Source: Comamonadaceae bacterium | Lineage (GTDB): Bacteria > Pseudomonadota > Gammaproteobacteria > Burkholderiales > Burkholderiaceae_C | Assembly (NCBI GenBank): GCA_015999985.1 | Contig: JAECRA010000017.1 | Span: forward strand, 1 to 64,000 | DNA length: 64,000 nt | Direction: 5' to 3' | Part shown: positions 8,461 through 16,860 of the stretch, piece after piece | Layout of the letters: each line of letters opens with the position of its first letter | Numbering within the stretch: the first letter of the stretch is position 1 | Position numbers and translations under genes: made by a program | The notes under the pieces: generated by a model | Databases searched by the model: none | What the model was told of the DNA's origin: nothing | What the model saw: the letters and a program-made list of their open reading frames with translations, nothing else

Positions 8461-8481
8461 AAACTGCGCTGTAAAGAGATC

Positions 8482-8514
8482 AACGGGCCCCTCATGGGGC
8501 CCGTTTCTTTTGTT
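8482..8514 (+). terminator. Intrinsic terminator of the VOC-hydrolase operon
   Basis: AACGGGCCCC-TCAT-GGGGCCCGTT forms a perfect 10-bp stem with a 4-base loop, followed by a T-rich run (TTCTTTTGTT). It begins 22 bp behind the hydrolase stop codon. Confidence 0.9.
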
Positions 8515-8584
8515 GCGCACTGACTCTAGACGGCGGTTGGAACTTCCGCAAGCAAGCTGTGACTAAAACGCAAATGAGGTTAAC

Positions 8585-8601
8585 GCTGAACCTCGTTCAG
8601 C
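8585..8601. promoter_or_regulatory. Palindrome and promoter-like AT stretch before the ankyrin gene
   Basis: GCTGAAC-CTC-GTTCAGC is a perfect 7-bp dyad. It overlaps a second possible pairing, GAGGTT (8576-8581) with AACCTC (8589-8594). A TATAAC -10-like sequence follows at 8621-8626, about 20 bp before the ankyrin start at 8647. No good -35 element is visible, so the dyad may be an activator site. Its sequence differs from the IclR-type operators of the flanking operons. Confidence 0.4.
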
Positions 8602-8646
8602 GCACCTGCTTCTTGGTCTATATAACTCTCACTTAGTGGTTTCCCT

Positions 8647-10782
8647 ATGCCTGTAGTTACCCGTGCCGGGGCTCGGTCAAGTCAGAACGCGGCCCCTGAC
8701 AACACGCAGACATTTCCGGTGGAGGTGCCGCGAGCGCCTCGAAAACGCCAACACACCGAACAGCAGATCGACGTAGTCGCCACCGGGCTCAATCCGCAAC
8801 TTCAGTTGGGCCGGTCGCTGTCTCAGAACGACCTTGCTGACTTGGCCCCCGGGCTTGAGCAAGCTTCCAAACGGATCAATAGAAGCCATTCGGAAAACCC
8901 TCCCCGCCAGTTGGTCGCATTGAGTGAGCGGCCACGACCGAACGAACTCAACGCCCTCGACGGAAATGTGTTTAACAAGGCTCTGGTGAGGGGTGCGCTC
9001 ATATGCTTGATGGGCGAGACGGCTTACGAGGCGGGCGGAGGCGATGCAGGTATGCAGAGAATGCTCCATCAGAGGTGGGAGGACGGAAATACCGCATTGA
9101 CGCTGGCGGCTGAGAGCAACCAATGCTGGATCCTGGCAGCTCTGATCAGGCAGGGTGCCGACCCCACAGCTACCTGCGCAGACGGACTAAGCCCACTGAT
9201 GGTCGCGGCGGCTAAAGGCTACACCCAATGTGTTGAGACCTTGACAGGGGTGCTGGGTACTCCAGAACACGTCAATTGGGTCAACGCCGAGGGCGTCACC
9301 GCACTGTCAGTCGCTGCGCAAAGCGGCCACACCGGCTGTGTGAAGGAGTTGATCAGAGCCTTAGAAACCGTAGACCACATCAACCGGCCGAATATCTACG
9401 GCGTTACCCCGCTCATAGCCGCTGTGCACAACAATCACACTGACTGTGCCAAAGCGTTGGTTGGTGCATTGAGGACTGCAGAGCAGATCAATTGGGTAGA
9501 TGAGCAGGGTTTCACCGCACTGATCGTAGCGGCGCAGAAGGGTCACACTGACTGTGTCAGGGTGCTGATCGGCGCATTAAAGACAGCAGAGCAGATTAAC
9601 CGGGCCGGTCCGGAGGGGTTCACCGCATTGATAGCCGCGGCGCATGCTGGTCATGCTGACTGTGTCAGGGAGTTGGTTGACGCGCTGAAGACCGCGGATC
9701 AGATCAACCGGGCAGGCCCCCGAGGTTTCACCGCACTGATATGCGCGGCGCATGGCGGTCATGCTGACTGTGTCAGGCAGTTGATTGGCGCGTTAAAGAC
9801 CGCAGAGCAGATTAACCGGGCCGGTCCGCAAGGGTTCACCGCATTGATGGTCGCGGCGCATGGCGGCCATGCTGACTGTGTCAGGGAGTTCGTTGACGCG
9901 TTGAAGACCGCGGATCAGATCAACCGGGCAGGCCCCCGAGGTTTCACTGCACTGATATGCGCGGCTCAGAACGGTCATACTGACTGTGTCGTGCAACTGA
10001 GTGAGGCATTACAGACTGCAGAGCAGATCAACCGGGCCAACAATGATGGCTTCACCGCTCTGATGACTGCGGCTATGGAAGGCGAGGCAGGGTCAGTCCG
10101 TGCATTGATTCATCAACTGCAGCATGAAGGCGGATCGATCCATGCCTTAGGACCCGAGGGCCTTACCGCGCTGAGTGTGGCCAGCCAACTCCGTCAGATT
10201 GAAGTCGTCAACCTCCTTCTGGATGCGCTGCAAACGAACGGTCGCGCGCCGGACACCCCCAATGAAGTCGATCAGGAGACCGTCGCTATTGCGGGTCTCA
10301 ATGGTCACACTGGGGTTCTGTGTACCTGGCTTGCCTGCACCGGCCAAGTTGGACTCATAACCACCTTCTTCGAAGGACTTGGTGGTCACACTCCAAACCA
10401 GGCCGAGGCTGTTTTACTTCATGCAGCTGAATTAGGAAACGCACCCGCCGTGGCTTTGCTCCTGCGGCACGGAACGTATGCCCACGGCAGGCGCGCCGAT
10501 GGCGAGGGGGTCCTGGAGCTTGCGGCTGCGAAGGGTCATTGGCCGGTGCTGGAAGTTTGGAAGGCCGCAGGGCATGACTTGCCGCGTCGATTCATCATGG
10601 AGGCCATGCGTGCTTCAGGACTCTACCTGGAAACCCCGGAACAGCCTCTGAGCATCGAGTCCACGGATGTTGGTCAGGCCAACTTGCTGATAAAGGCGAT
10701 TTCAAATGAATGGCCGCATTTGGCCGAAGCGCTGATTCAGATGAAGACGCAAGACCTGTTTGAAAAGATGTCGCTCGCTTAA
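8647..10782 (+). CDS. Ankyrin-repeat protein
   Basis: A 711-residue protein without signal peptide or membrane segment. Residues 1-110 are low in hydrophobics and rich in Ser, Arg, Gln and Pro. From about residue 135 the ankyrin signature (GFTALIVAAQKGHTDCVRVL and variants) recurs in units of 36 residues, longer than the usual 33, with linkers ALKTAEQINRAGP. Several units are almost identical, also in DNA. A degenerate solenoid (about 490-620) and a unique C-terminus follow. Ankyrin stacks bind proteins. The disordered N-terminus and long solenoid resemble secreted effectors of host-associated bacteria, but I see no secretion system here and no PIP/hrp box upstream. It interrupts an otherwise metabolic locus. 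Confidence 0.85.
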   Translation: MPVVTRAGARSSQNAAPDNTQTFPVEVPRAPRKRQHTEQQIDVVATGLNPQLQLGRSLSQNDLADLAPGLEQASKRINRSHSENPPRQLVALSERPRPNELNALDGNVFNKALVRGALICLMGETAYEAGGGDAGMQRMLHQRWEDGNTALTLAAESNQCWILAALIRQGADPTATCADGLSPLMVAAAKGYTQCVETLTGVLGTPEHVNWVNAEGVTALSVAAQSGHTGCVKELIRALETVDHINRPNIYGVTPLIAAVHNNHTDCAKALVGALRTAEQINWVDEQGFTALIVAAQKGHTDCVRVLIGALKTAEQINRAGPEGFTALIAAAHAGHADCVRELVDALKTADQINRAGPRGFTALICAAHGGHADCVRQLIGALKTAEQINRAGPQGFTALMVAAHGGHADCVREFVDALKTADQINRAGPRGFTALICAAQNGHTDCVVQLSEALQTAEQINRANNDGFTALMTAAMEGEAGSVRALIHQLQHEGGSIHALGPEGLTALSVASQLRQIEVVNLLLDALQTNGRAPDTPNEVDQETVAIAGLNGHTGVLCTWLACTGQVGLITTFFEGLGGHTPNQAEAVLLHAAELGNAPAVALLLRHGTYAHGRRADGEGVLELAAAKGHWPVLEVWKAAGHDLPRRFIMEAMRASGLYLETPEQPLSIESTDVGQANLLIKAISNEWPHLAEALIQMKTQDLFEKMSLA
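9481..10020 (+). repeat. 108-bp tandem repeats inside the ankyrin gene
   Basis: The phrase GAGCAGATYAACC or its variant GATCAGATCAACC recurs at 9481, 9589, 9697, 9805, 9913 and 10021, a period of exactly 108 bp (36 codons). Units starting at 9697 and 9913 are nearly identical over long stretches, as are those at 9589 and 9805. This alternating pattern suggests duplication of a 216-bp double unit. Confidence 0.85.
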
Positions 10783-10903
10783 GTGCACTTCATCAGGTTG
10801 ATGGCGTGCTTGAGCTAGACGCAATGGTCCATCGTGGTGCTCCGAGCTACCTCATTATCGGCGCGATAGCTCATGCCTCCACCGCAGGAGGAGGCGTTTC
10901 GTC

Positions 10904-11884
10904 TCAGTCCACGTGTATGTTCTTGGCCTTGATGAGTGCTGCCCACCGCACGCGCTCCGTCTCGGCAAATCGTTCAAACTCTGCAGTGGACTTGCTTGTG
11001 ACTGGCTCTAGTCCCATAGCCCGCAATTTTTGCGAAACATCAAGGCTCTCAATGGCATCACGAATGCCAGCGAAGAGTTTTTCCACGATGGCGGGCGGTG
11101 TGCCTTTTGCCACCGCAAACCCCATCCAGGAAATAGCCGAAAAGTTCGGAAAGCCCTGCTCTGCGATCGTGGGCACTTCTGGCGCTACGGCGGCACGCGC
11201 AGGCGTTGAGATGCCCAGCGCTCGCAGCTTGCCCCCTTTGATCTGTGGCAGCGCCGTGGGAGATTCCAGCATCGCCACATCTATGACGCCCGCCAGCAGG
11301 TCCGCCACCGCAGGGCCCGAACCCCGGTAGGCCACATGCTTGATGTCGACCTTGGCTTGGTCTGCAAGGCCTTCCATCGACATGTGGTGAATGGTTCCTA
11401 TGCCGGCAGAGCCATATGACAAGCGGCCAGGGTTCTTGCGCGCCGCTTCTATGAAATCAGCCAAGTTCTTATAAGGGCTATCAAGCTTCACTGCGATGAG
11501 AAGCGGGGTGCGCACGATCTGCGTCAGTGGCAGCAGTGTTTTTTCAGGCAAAGTGATGGGTTTGCTTTGCAACGCAGCAGCGACGGCCAGTGTGTCTGCC
11601 GTTGCCGCCAGCAAGGTATAGCCATCAGCCGGAGCAGTAGCCACCGCGTGAGCGCCGATCAATGTGCCGGCGCCGGGTTTGTTGTCCATCACCACCGGTT
11701 GGCTCCAATCCGTGCTCAGCTTGTTTCCCACCATGCGCGCAATCACGTCTACGCCACCCCCTGGAGGAAACGGCACGATGACCTTGACGGGCTTGTTCGG
11801 AAAATTGTCCTGCGCAAAGCTGGGAGCTTGCGTGACAAGCAGCGCGCAGATGAGCAAGGAGCGTAAGGCGTGGATCGACTTCAT
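10904..11884 (-). CDS. Bug-family (TctC-like) periplasmic solute receptor
   Basis: A 326-residue receptor of the tripartite tricarboxylate transporter family. A signal peptide (MKSIHALRSLLICALLVTQA, cleavage after PSFA) precedes the hallmark NFPNKPVKVIVPFPPGGGVDVIARM. The later motifs YGSAGIGTIHHM and VAYRGSGPAVADLLAGVIDVAM line the carboxylate pocket. I moved the start to the ATG at 11884 because only this gives a proper signal peptide; the start at 11935 adds 17 unrelated residues. Bug receptors bind aromatic or aliphatic carboxylates. No TctA/TctB membrane genes are adjacent. A tandem IclR-type operator lies 80 bp upstream, tying it to the locus as its probable uptake or sensing component. 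Confidence 0.92.
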   Translation of the reverse strand: MKSIHALRSLLICALLVTQAPSFAQDNFPNKPVKVIVPFPPGGGVDVIARMVGNKLSTDWSQPVVMDNKPGAGTLIGAHAVATAPADGYTLLAATADTLAVAAALQSKPITLPEKTLLPLTQIVRTPLLIAVKLDSPYKNLADFIEAARKNPGRLSYGSAGIGTIHHMSMEGLADQAKVDIKHVAYRGSGPAVADLLAGVIDVAMLESPTALPQIKGGKLRALGISTPARAAVAPEVPTIAEQGFPNFSAISWMGFAVAKGTPPAIVEKLFAGIRDAIESLDVSQKLRAMGLEPVTSKSTAEFERFAETERVRWAALIKAKNIHVD

Positions 11885-11963
11885 CGTGGGTACCTCAAAA
11901 TAGTGGCGGTCACACATCCGCCAAAAAGCCAGCAAGCCAGCCTTCGGCGGGGACTATCTATAT

Positions 11964-11997
11964 TCCGAATATCGGACATGAGAATGCGATATTCGGA
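11964..11997. promoter_or_regulatory. Tandem IclR-type operators before a Bug receptor gene
   Basis: TCCGA-ATA-TCGGA (11964-11976) is a perfect 5-bp dyad. TGCGA-TAT-TCGGA (11985-11997) differs at one arm position. Their centres, 11970 and 11991, are 21 bp apart, as at the hydroxylase/dioxygenase gap and before 20067. The first copy is the best match to the consensus in the window. A further half-site-like GCGATATTGACA follows near 12020, out of phase. Confidence 0.68.
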
Positions 11998-12133
11998 TAA
12001 TCAATATTGCCATGCTTAGGCGATATTGACAAGGAAAATGGACAGGCGCGTTGAGCTAAAAACAATGCACCGCTTGAGGGATGCCGCTTGCCATGACGCA
12101 CCTTATTTCGAGACTGCGCAGACACTCACCACT

Positions 12134-12892
12134 TCAGTGCGCCCGCCATCCTCCATCGATCGTAATGGTGCTGCCCGTCATATAGCTTGCGTGGGAAGAG
12201 CAGGCGAACAAAACAGCGCCTGCCATTTCCTCCGGGCGACTGGCACGTCCCATGGGAATGCGCTTCAGGAAGTCAGCGAGTGCCTGTGGATTGGCGAGCA
12301 AGCCAGCGGTCAGGCCAGACTCTGTCACACCTGGTGCCAGCATATTGACCCGCACACCGCGCGGCGCCAGCTCGATGGCCAGTGACTGCGTCACGTTGTG
12401 CACGGCCGCCTTGGAAGCTGCATAGGCGACCGACCGCGGCTTGCCCAGGAAAGACAGTGTGGAACCCACATTCAAAATAGTGCCGCGAGTCTCCAGCACA
12501 TGAGGCACGAACGCAGAGATCATGTTGTGCAAACCATTGAGGTTGACATTGATGACGCGGTCCCAGACGGTATCCGCTTCGTCCGTGCCGGCATCCGCTT
12601 TGCCATCGGTGCCTGCGTTGTTGACCAGGTGATGTACGGCGCCCGCTTCTGACCGCACCTTGGAGGCCAGCGCCCTGCACCCCTCCCGGTCTGTGATGTC
12701 CAACTCGTGCACGAACGGATCAGTCCCTCCCTTGGCCTTGATCTGTGCTGCCGTGGCGGCCAGGTGTTCCGCCGAACGGTCGACCAACACCAGGCGGGCG
12801 CCCGCCTCCGCAAAAGCAAGCGCTAGAGCGCGGCCAATGCCACTGGCTGCACCCGTGACCAGCACGAGTTCGTTGTCATAGCGAATTTGCAT
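12134..12892 (-). CDS. Short-chain dehydrogenase/reductase
   Basis: A 252-residue classical SDR. The cofactor motif is VTGAASGIG near the N-terminus, then LVNNAGT, the catalytic serine in ILNVGSTLSF, YAASKAAVHNVTQSLA with Tyr and Lys, and the C-terminal MTGSTITIDGG. The acidic residue after strand 2 (LVLVDRS) favours NAD(H). It is the last gene of a minus-strand run (aldehyde dehydrogenase, ThDP enzyme, ATC-hydrolase-like protein, SDR) with short gaps, so it probably oxidises an alcohol or hydroxy acid of the same pathway. Specificity cannot be read from the sequence. Confidence 0.93.
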   Translation of the reverse strand: MQIRYDNELVLVTGAASGIGRALALAFAEAGARLVLVDRSAEHLAATAAQIKAKGGTDPFVHELDITDREGCRALASKVRSEAGAVHHLVNNAGTDGKADAGTDEADTVWDRVINVNLNGLHNMISAFVPHVLETRGTILNVGSTLSFLGKPRSVAYAASKAAVHNVTQSLAIELAPRGVRVNMLAPGVTESGLTAGLLANPQALADFLKRIPMGRASRPEEMAGAVLFACSSHASYMTGSTITIDGGWRAH

Positions 12893-12914
12893 AGTGACCT
12901 TTTAATTTTTAGGT

Positions 12915-13454
12915 TCAACTGCCGTTTCTAGGTTGTATGTGCAAGTGGCAGCAGCCCTGGCCGCCCGGTTCCCAGGTATCGTTCCTGATGGCAAAGCCAG
13001 CACCTTCAAACAAGCCTACATCGCCGCCGCCCGCAATCCGAAGCAGCACCTGCATGCGCTCTGGCGAGAGCTTGGCTTCTTCGTAGGCTTCCTTGATGGG
13101 GCACGTATGGAACTTCAGATCCAACTTGCTGGCGTCGCAGTGCGTCTCGATTTCAAAGAGTCCGCCATGGTCTGGAAGAAAGTCGATGAAGCGGTCGCGC
13201 AGCGCGGGCATGTTGCTCGGGGCGCAGTCTGAGAAAAAGCGCTTGCCCGCCCCCTCACTGCGCTTGTGCATGACGCGCTTCAGCAACGCCTCGGCACGCT
13301 CCAGTCCCATCTCGGGTTCCAGCTCGTCTAGAAGCGCCGCCATCAACATGGCGCGGCTCTTCAGCAGGTTCTTCACCTGCATGCGCAAATCAGACACCGC
13401 CGGATCGACGGGATTTTTTTTGGCTTGATCTGCTTGGGCTTGATCTGGCTGCAT
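12915..13454 (-). CDS. Possible L-2-amino-thiazoline-4-carboxylate hydrolase family protein
   Basis: A 179-residue soluble protein from the ATG at 13454, 20 bp behind the ThDP gene. A polar N-terminus (QPDQAQADQAKKNPVDP) leads to a helical region and then FHTCPIKEAYEEAKLSPERM, LLRIAGGGDVGLFEGAGF and GGQGCCHLHI. The late Cys, Asp and His pattern resembles the ATC hydrolase family (PF14196 as I remember it), whose founding member hydrolyses a thiazoline ring to S- or N-carbamoylcysteine. Assignment rests on that weak pattern and is uncertain. If right, it gives the operon a second ring- or amidine-opening hydrolase. A longer reading frame to 13712 lies inside the ThDP gene and is not real. Confidence 0.5.
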   Translation of the reverse strand: MQPDQAQADQAKKNPVDPAVSDLRMQVKNLLKSRAMLMAALLDELEPEMGLERAEALLKRVMHKRSEGAGKRFFSDCAPSNMPALRDRFIDFLPDHGGLFEIETHCDASKLDLKFHTCPIKEAYEEAKLSPERMQVLLRIAGGGDVGLFEGAGFAIRNDTWEPGGQGCCHLHIQPRNGS

Positions 13455-13474
13455 GAATGCTCCGGTGTCGAATT

Positions 13475-15151
13475 TCAGTTCTTCAACAGACTGGCGATGG
13501 GGTCCGCCGGTTCGGGAGAAGGTCTTTTGAATATGCTGTTGTAGCCAATGAGATGCCAGGCGCTGGGCATGGGGCCTACGCGAACTTCCAGCAGGCTCGG
13601 CCCACCACGCGAGAGCGCTCCGCGCAGGGCTGTCTCCATCTCCGCAGCAGAAGACACCGTCGCCGACGGAATACCGAACGCATCCGCGAGTTTGGGGAAA
13701 TCCGGGTTGCACAGCTCAACGCCTACCGTGTGGCCAAAGGTTTGTTGCTGCAGCAAGCGGACATTACCGAAATGCCCGTCATTGAACACGATCACCACCA
13801 TGTTCAGTCCATAGCGGCGGGCGGTGGCCAGCTCCTGCATTCCCCACCCAAATCCACCATCTCCAGTGATGCACACCACGGCGCGATCGGGCATGGCCGC
13901 TGCCACGCCCAGCGCGGTGGGAAAGCCAAACCCCAGCGTACCCTGGTAGCCGGGCGTGATCAGGGTTCTCGGTTGGTGCACCGGGTAGGCCACGGTGGAG
14001 AGATAGCCCACCTGCGTCAGTTCATTGATGAGAAAGCCATTGTCTGGAATGGCGCGGCGCAATGCCTGCACATATGAAAACTGCGGCTCCACTTCACGGA
14101 TCTGTTGCGCAGCCCATTGGCGCGCCGCTTCCACCATATGCACGCGTGAGGTGCCGCTGGCAGGCAAGGCGCGTGTGAGCGCTTCCAGTCCCAGGCGAGC
14201 ATCTGCCTGTACCAGCAGACCAGGCTTGCGCGGAGGTGCCGCTGCTTCGGCTTCCACGTTCAGATAAATGAACTGCGTGTCTGGAGAGGTCCACTGCGGC
14301 GCGGGCGCCATGCGATTCATGAAGCGGCTACCTACCACCAGCACGACATCCGCATGGCGAATCACCGCGCGTCCCGCCACAGAGGTGACGGCCATCGGAT
14401 GCCGATCAGAGATCGCCCCGCGGCTGGTCTCTGCCATGATCACTGGCGCTTGCAATCGCGAAGCCAGTTCCTCCAACGCTGCAGAAGCATCTGCCGCCAG
14501 CACACCGCCACCTGCGTGGATCACCGGAAATTTTGCAGCGGCCAGCACCGCCGCTGCAGCTTCGATTTGCGAGACATCGGGTGCGAGCCGGCCGTCGGCG
14601 CTCTGCGGCGGCTGAACCAGATCCACCTCAGCGGCAGTGCTCAGCACATCGTGCGGAATCTCAATGCCCACGGGTTGCGGCCGACCGCTGCGGATTTTTG
14701 AAACTGCTTCACGCACCAGCGCCGGTACCTGGCCTGGCGTTGTGGCCATGCCATGCCATTTGGTCACGCTGCCTATCAGCTCAGACTGGCCCTTGATCTC
14801 ATGCAGCATGCCGTAGCCCGCACCGATCGTGGTGGAGTGGATCTGCCCCGTGATCGAAAGCAACGGCGATGAACACGCATAGGCCGTGGAAAGCCCTGCC
14901 ATGGCGTTGGTGAGCCCCGGTCCGGGCACGGTCATGCACACACCAATTTTTCCGCTGGCACGTGCGTATCCATCCGCCATATAGCTCGTGGTTTGTTCGT
15001 GCCTGGGAATCAGCAAGCGAAAGGCATCGCCCATCTCGCGAATGCCATCGACCGCCCAGTCCAGCTGAACCCCAGGTACCAGAAAGATATCTTGCAGGCC
15101 TTCCAACGCCAACTGCTTGGCCAGTGCCTGCCCACCTGTCATTTTTGTCAT
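13475..15151 (-). CDS. Thiamine-diphosphate enzyme (acetolactate synthase / benzoylformate decarboxylase superfamily)
   Basis: A 558-residue three-domain ThDP enzyme. The PYR domain carries the activating glutamate in RHEQTTSYMADGYARASG (Glu52). The middle domain shows VIHAGGGVLAADA, and the PP domain has the diphosphate/Mg motif GDGGFGWGMQEL followed by VIVFNDGHFGNV. Lack of an obvious FAD-site signature and lack of a regulatory-subunit gene argue against a true acetolactate synthase. Decarboxylation of a 2-keto acid or carboligation is likely. The aldehyde dehydrogenase immediately upstream fits a decarboxylase that hands over an aldehyde, as in mandelate-type pathways. Substrate unknown. 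Confidence 0.88.
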   Translation of the reverse strand: MTKMTGGQALAKQLALEGLQDIFLVPGVQLDWAVDGIREMGDAFRLLIPRHEQTTSYMADGYARASGKIGVCMTVPGPGLTNAMAGLSTAYACSSPLLSITGQIHSTTIGAGYGMLHEIKGQSELIGSVTKWHGMATTPGQVPALVREAVSKIRSGRPQPVGIEIPHDVLSTAAEVDLVQPPQSADGRLAPDVSQIEAAAAVLAAAKFPVIHAGGGVLAADASAALEELASRLQAPVIMAETSRGAISDRHPMAVTSVAGRAVIRHADVVLVVGSRFMNRMAPAPQWTSPDTQFIYLNVEAEAAAPPRKPGLLVQADARLGLEALTRALPASGTSRVHMVEAARQWAAQQIREVEPQFSYVQALRRAIPDNGFLINELTQVGYLSTVAYPVHQPRTLITPGYQGTLGFGFPTALGVAAAMPDRAVVCITGDGGFGWGMQELATARRYGLNMVVIVFNDGHFGNVRLLQQQTFGHTVGVELCNPDFPKLADAFGIPSATVSSAAEMETALRGALSRGGPSLLEVRVGPMPSAWHLIGYNSIFKRPSPEPADPIASLLKN

Positions 15152-15187
15152 ACCAAAATTCCTTACTCTCGTTTTCTATTTCATGAC

Positions 15188-15270
15188 ACCCGCCGCCTGC
15201 CTAAAGAAACTCCCTCTCCCTCTGGGAGAGGGAGGGGCGGGGCCGGCCAACCGGTGAGGGCAAGCGGCGT
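15188..15270. repeat. Dispersed palindromic repeat, GGGAGAGGG type
   Basis: The gap between the ThDP and aldehyde dehydrogenase genes contains CCCTCTCCCTCTGGGAGAGGG-like pairing, then GGGGCGGGGCCGG and CCGGTGAGGGCAAGCGGCG. A related element lies at 50024-50085. These are common intergenic repeats in beta- and gammaproteobacteria and may act as an RNA hairpin between the two genes. Confidence 0.7.
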
Positions 15271-15312
15271 GCCTTGAGGTACGAACTCTCAATAGAACGT
15301 GAACCGCTCTAC

Positions 15313-16749
15313 CTATGACTTCTGCATGCTGATAACGTGGGGCCGTGTGACCGACTTCAAGCCTTCCACACCAAACTCCACCCCCCAGCCTGAACGCTTG
15401 CTGCCACCGAACGGAACCAGGGGATGAATCACCCCATGCTGATTGATCCATACGGTGCCCGCCTGCAAACGCATCGCCACCGCACGCGCCTGTTCGGCAT
15501 CGCGCGACCAAACCGAAGCACCCAGCCCCACGTCCAGGCGATTGGCTCTGGCCACGACATCGTCCACGTCCGTATAGCGAATGATGGGTAGCACCGGGCC
15601 GAACTGCTCTTCATCGACCAGTGGATTGCCGTCCTTGATATCCGTCACCAGCGTCAGTGGATAAAAGTTGCCAGGCCCGTCCGATGGCTGACCACCACAG
15701 ACGATGGTCGCGCCCGCTGAGCGGGCCGCCTCTACCAGCCTGGCGACCTTGTCGAACTGCATGCGGTTCTGGATGGGACCCATGGCCGTGCCCGGCAACA
15801 TGCCGTCGCCCATGGGCATGGCATTTGCAAGCTTGGCCAGCGCGGAAACAATCTGATCATGCAGCGAGTCCGGCACGTACAGCCTCTTCACACAGGCGCA
15901 GGTCTGCCCCATGTTCAGAAACGCTCCCCAGAAGAGCCCCATCGCAATCGATTCAGGATCTGCGTCAGCCAAGACGATGGCCGCATCGTTGCCTCCCAGT
16001 TCCAGCGTCGTCGGCGTGAGGTTTCGGGCCGCCGCTGCAGCCACCTTGGAGCCAGTGGACGCCGATCCGGTGAACATGATCTTGCCGATCCGTGGATCTT
16101 CTGAAAGCCAGCCACCCACATCGCCAAAGCCGCTGACCGTATTGAGCACGCCTGGTGGCAGCACTTCGGCGATGAGCCTGAACAGCTCCAATGAGCAGGC
16201 GCTGGTGTACTCAGAGGGCTTGATGACCACCGTATTGCCCATTCGCAAGGAGGGCACGATTTGCCACATCGCAATCAGCAGTGGCCAATTCCAGGGGGCG
16301 ATTGCTGCCACCACACCGTACGGCTGGCGATGCACCTCATCGCGCCGCTGCTCGTTCTCGAACGCGACTTCCACAGGCACGTCGATCGCTGCCGTGGCAC
16401 GCGTCCAGCCTTCGCAGCCCATGAGTTCAAAACGCGAACCAGGAACAGAGCCTCGGCCATCTCCGCCCAACGGTTTGCCCTGTTCGCGCGTGACCCACTC
16501 CGCAAGCGGCTCAGCATGGGCCTTGATGGCATCGGCGATCTTGATCAGGTAGGTACGGCGCTGCGCATCGGTCAGTGCCGCCCAGGCGGGCTGGGCTTTC
16601 TGCGCGGTGGCTATCGCCTGGTCCACCTCTTCGCGGGTGCTGTAGGCGACCCTGGCGATGACCTCACCTGTGGCTGGATTGTGTGAATCAAAAGTCTTGC
16701 CGGCCGCCACTGGCTGGCCGTTCGCGGTATTCAGGAATGTCTGCATCAC
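15313..16749 (-). CDS. Aldehyde dehydrogenase (NAD(P)+-dependent)
   Basis: A 478-residue ALDH. Visible motifs are PWNWPL (oxyanion Asn), VIKPSEYTSAC, the cofactor loop FTGSASTGSKV, the general base in LELGGNDAAIVLADAD, the catalytic cysteine in NMGQTCACVKRLYV and the C-terminal EEQFGPVLPIIRY and PFGGSKRSGWGVEFG. It oxidises an aldehyde to the acid. Its place directly upstream of the ThDP enzyme suggests it removes the aldehyde made by decarboxylation. The gene has its own 215-bp upstream gap with a nested palindrome and a long repeat but no visible IclR-type site, so this sub-operon may be controlled differently. Confidence 0.93.
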   Translation of the reverse strand: MMQTFLNTANGQPVAAGKTFDSHNPATGEVIARVAYSTREEVDQAIATAQKAQPAWAALTDAQRRTYLIKIADAIKAHAEPLAEWVTREQGKPLGGDGRGSVPGSRFELMGCEGWTRATAAIDVPVEVAFENEQRRDEVHRQPYGVVAAIAPWNWPLLIAMWQIVPSLRMGNTVVIKPSEYTSACSLELFRLIAEVLPPGVLNTVSGFGDVGGWLSEDPRIGKIMFTGSASTGSKVAAAAARNLTPTTLELGGNDAAIVLADADPESIAMGLFWGAFLNMGQTCACVKRLYVPDSLHDQIVSALAKLANAMPMGDGMLPGTAMGPIQNRMQFDKVARLVEAARSAGATIVCGGQPSDGPGNFYPLTLVTDIKDGNPLVDEEQFGPVLPIIRYTDVDDVVARANRLDVGLGASVWSRDAEQARAVAMRLQAGTVWINQHGVIHPLVPFGGSKRSGWGVEFGVEGLKSVTRPHVISMQKS

Positions 16750-16818
16750 TTGCCTCTTTTCGTTCTCGATCGTTCCCGACCTTTTATGAATTCATTTGCA
16801 TTCGAGCTGAGGCTCTAT

Positions 16819-16858
16819 GGTTTCTCTCTAGCGGCTAGTTCAGTTCGAACTAGAAACC
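16819..16858. promoter_or_regulatory. Nested palindromes upstream of the aldehyde dehydrogenase operon
   Basis: CTAGTTC-N5-GAACTAG (16835-16853) is a perfect 7-bp dyad. It is enclosed by GGTTTCT (16819-16825) and AGAAACC (16852-16858), and CTAG-CGG-CTAG precedes it. It lies 70-110 bp before the dehydrogenase start at 16749, a fitting place for an operator. An RNA hairpin is the alternative. Confidence 0.45.
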
Positions 16859-16860
16859 AC

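Noticed and set aside
8521-8646. PIP/hrp box searched upstream of the ankyrin gene
   Set aside because: No TTCGB-N15-TTCGB arrangement is present. Only a GCTGAAC/GTTCAGC dyad and a TATAAC were found, so type III control is not supported.
9481-10020. Regular 108-bp repeats considered as CRISPR or satellite DNA
   Set aside because: The period is a multiple of three, the reading frame stays open and each unit encodes one ankyrin motif. There are no spacer-like unique segments and no cas genes.
13475-15151. ThDP enzyme considered as the large subunit of acetolactate synthase
   Set aside because: No small regulatory subunit gene is adjacent, and the operon context (ALDH, SDR) is catabolic. It is called only to superfamily level.
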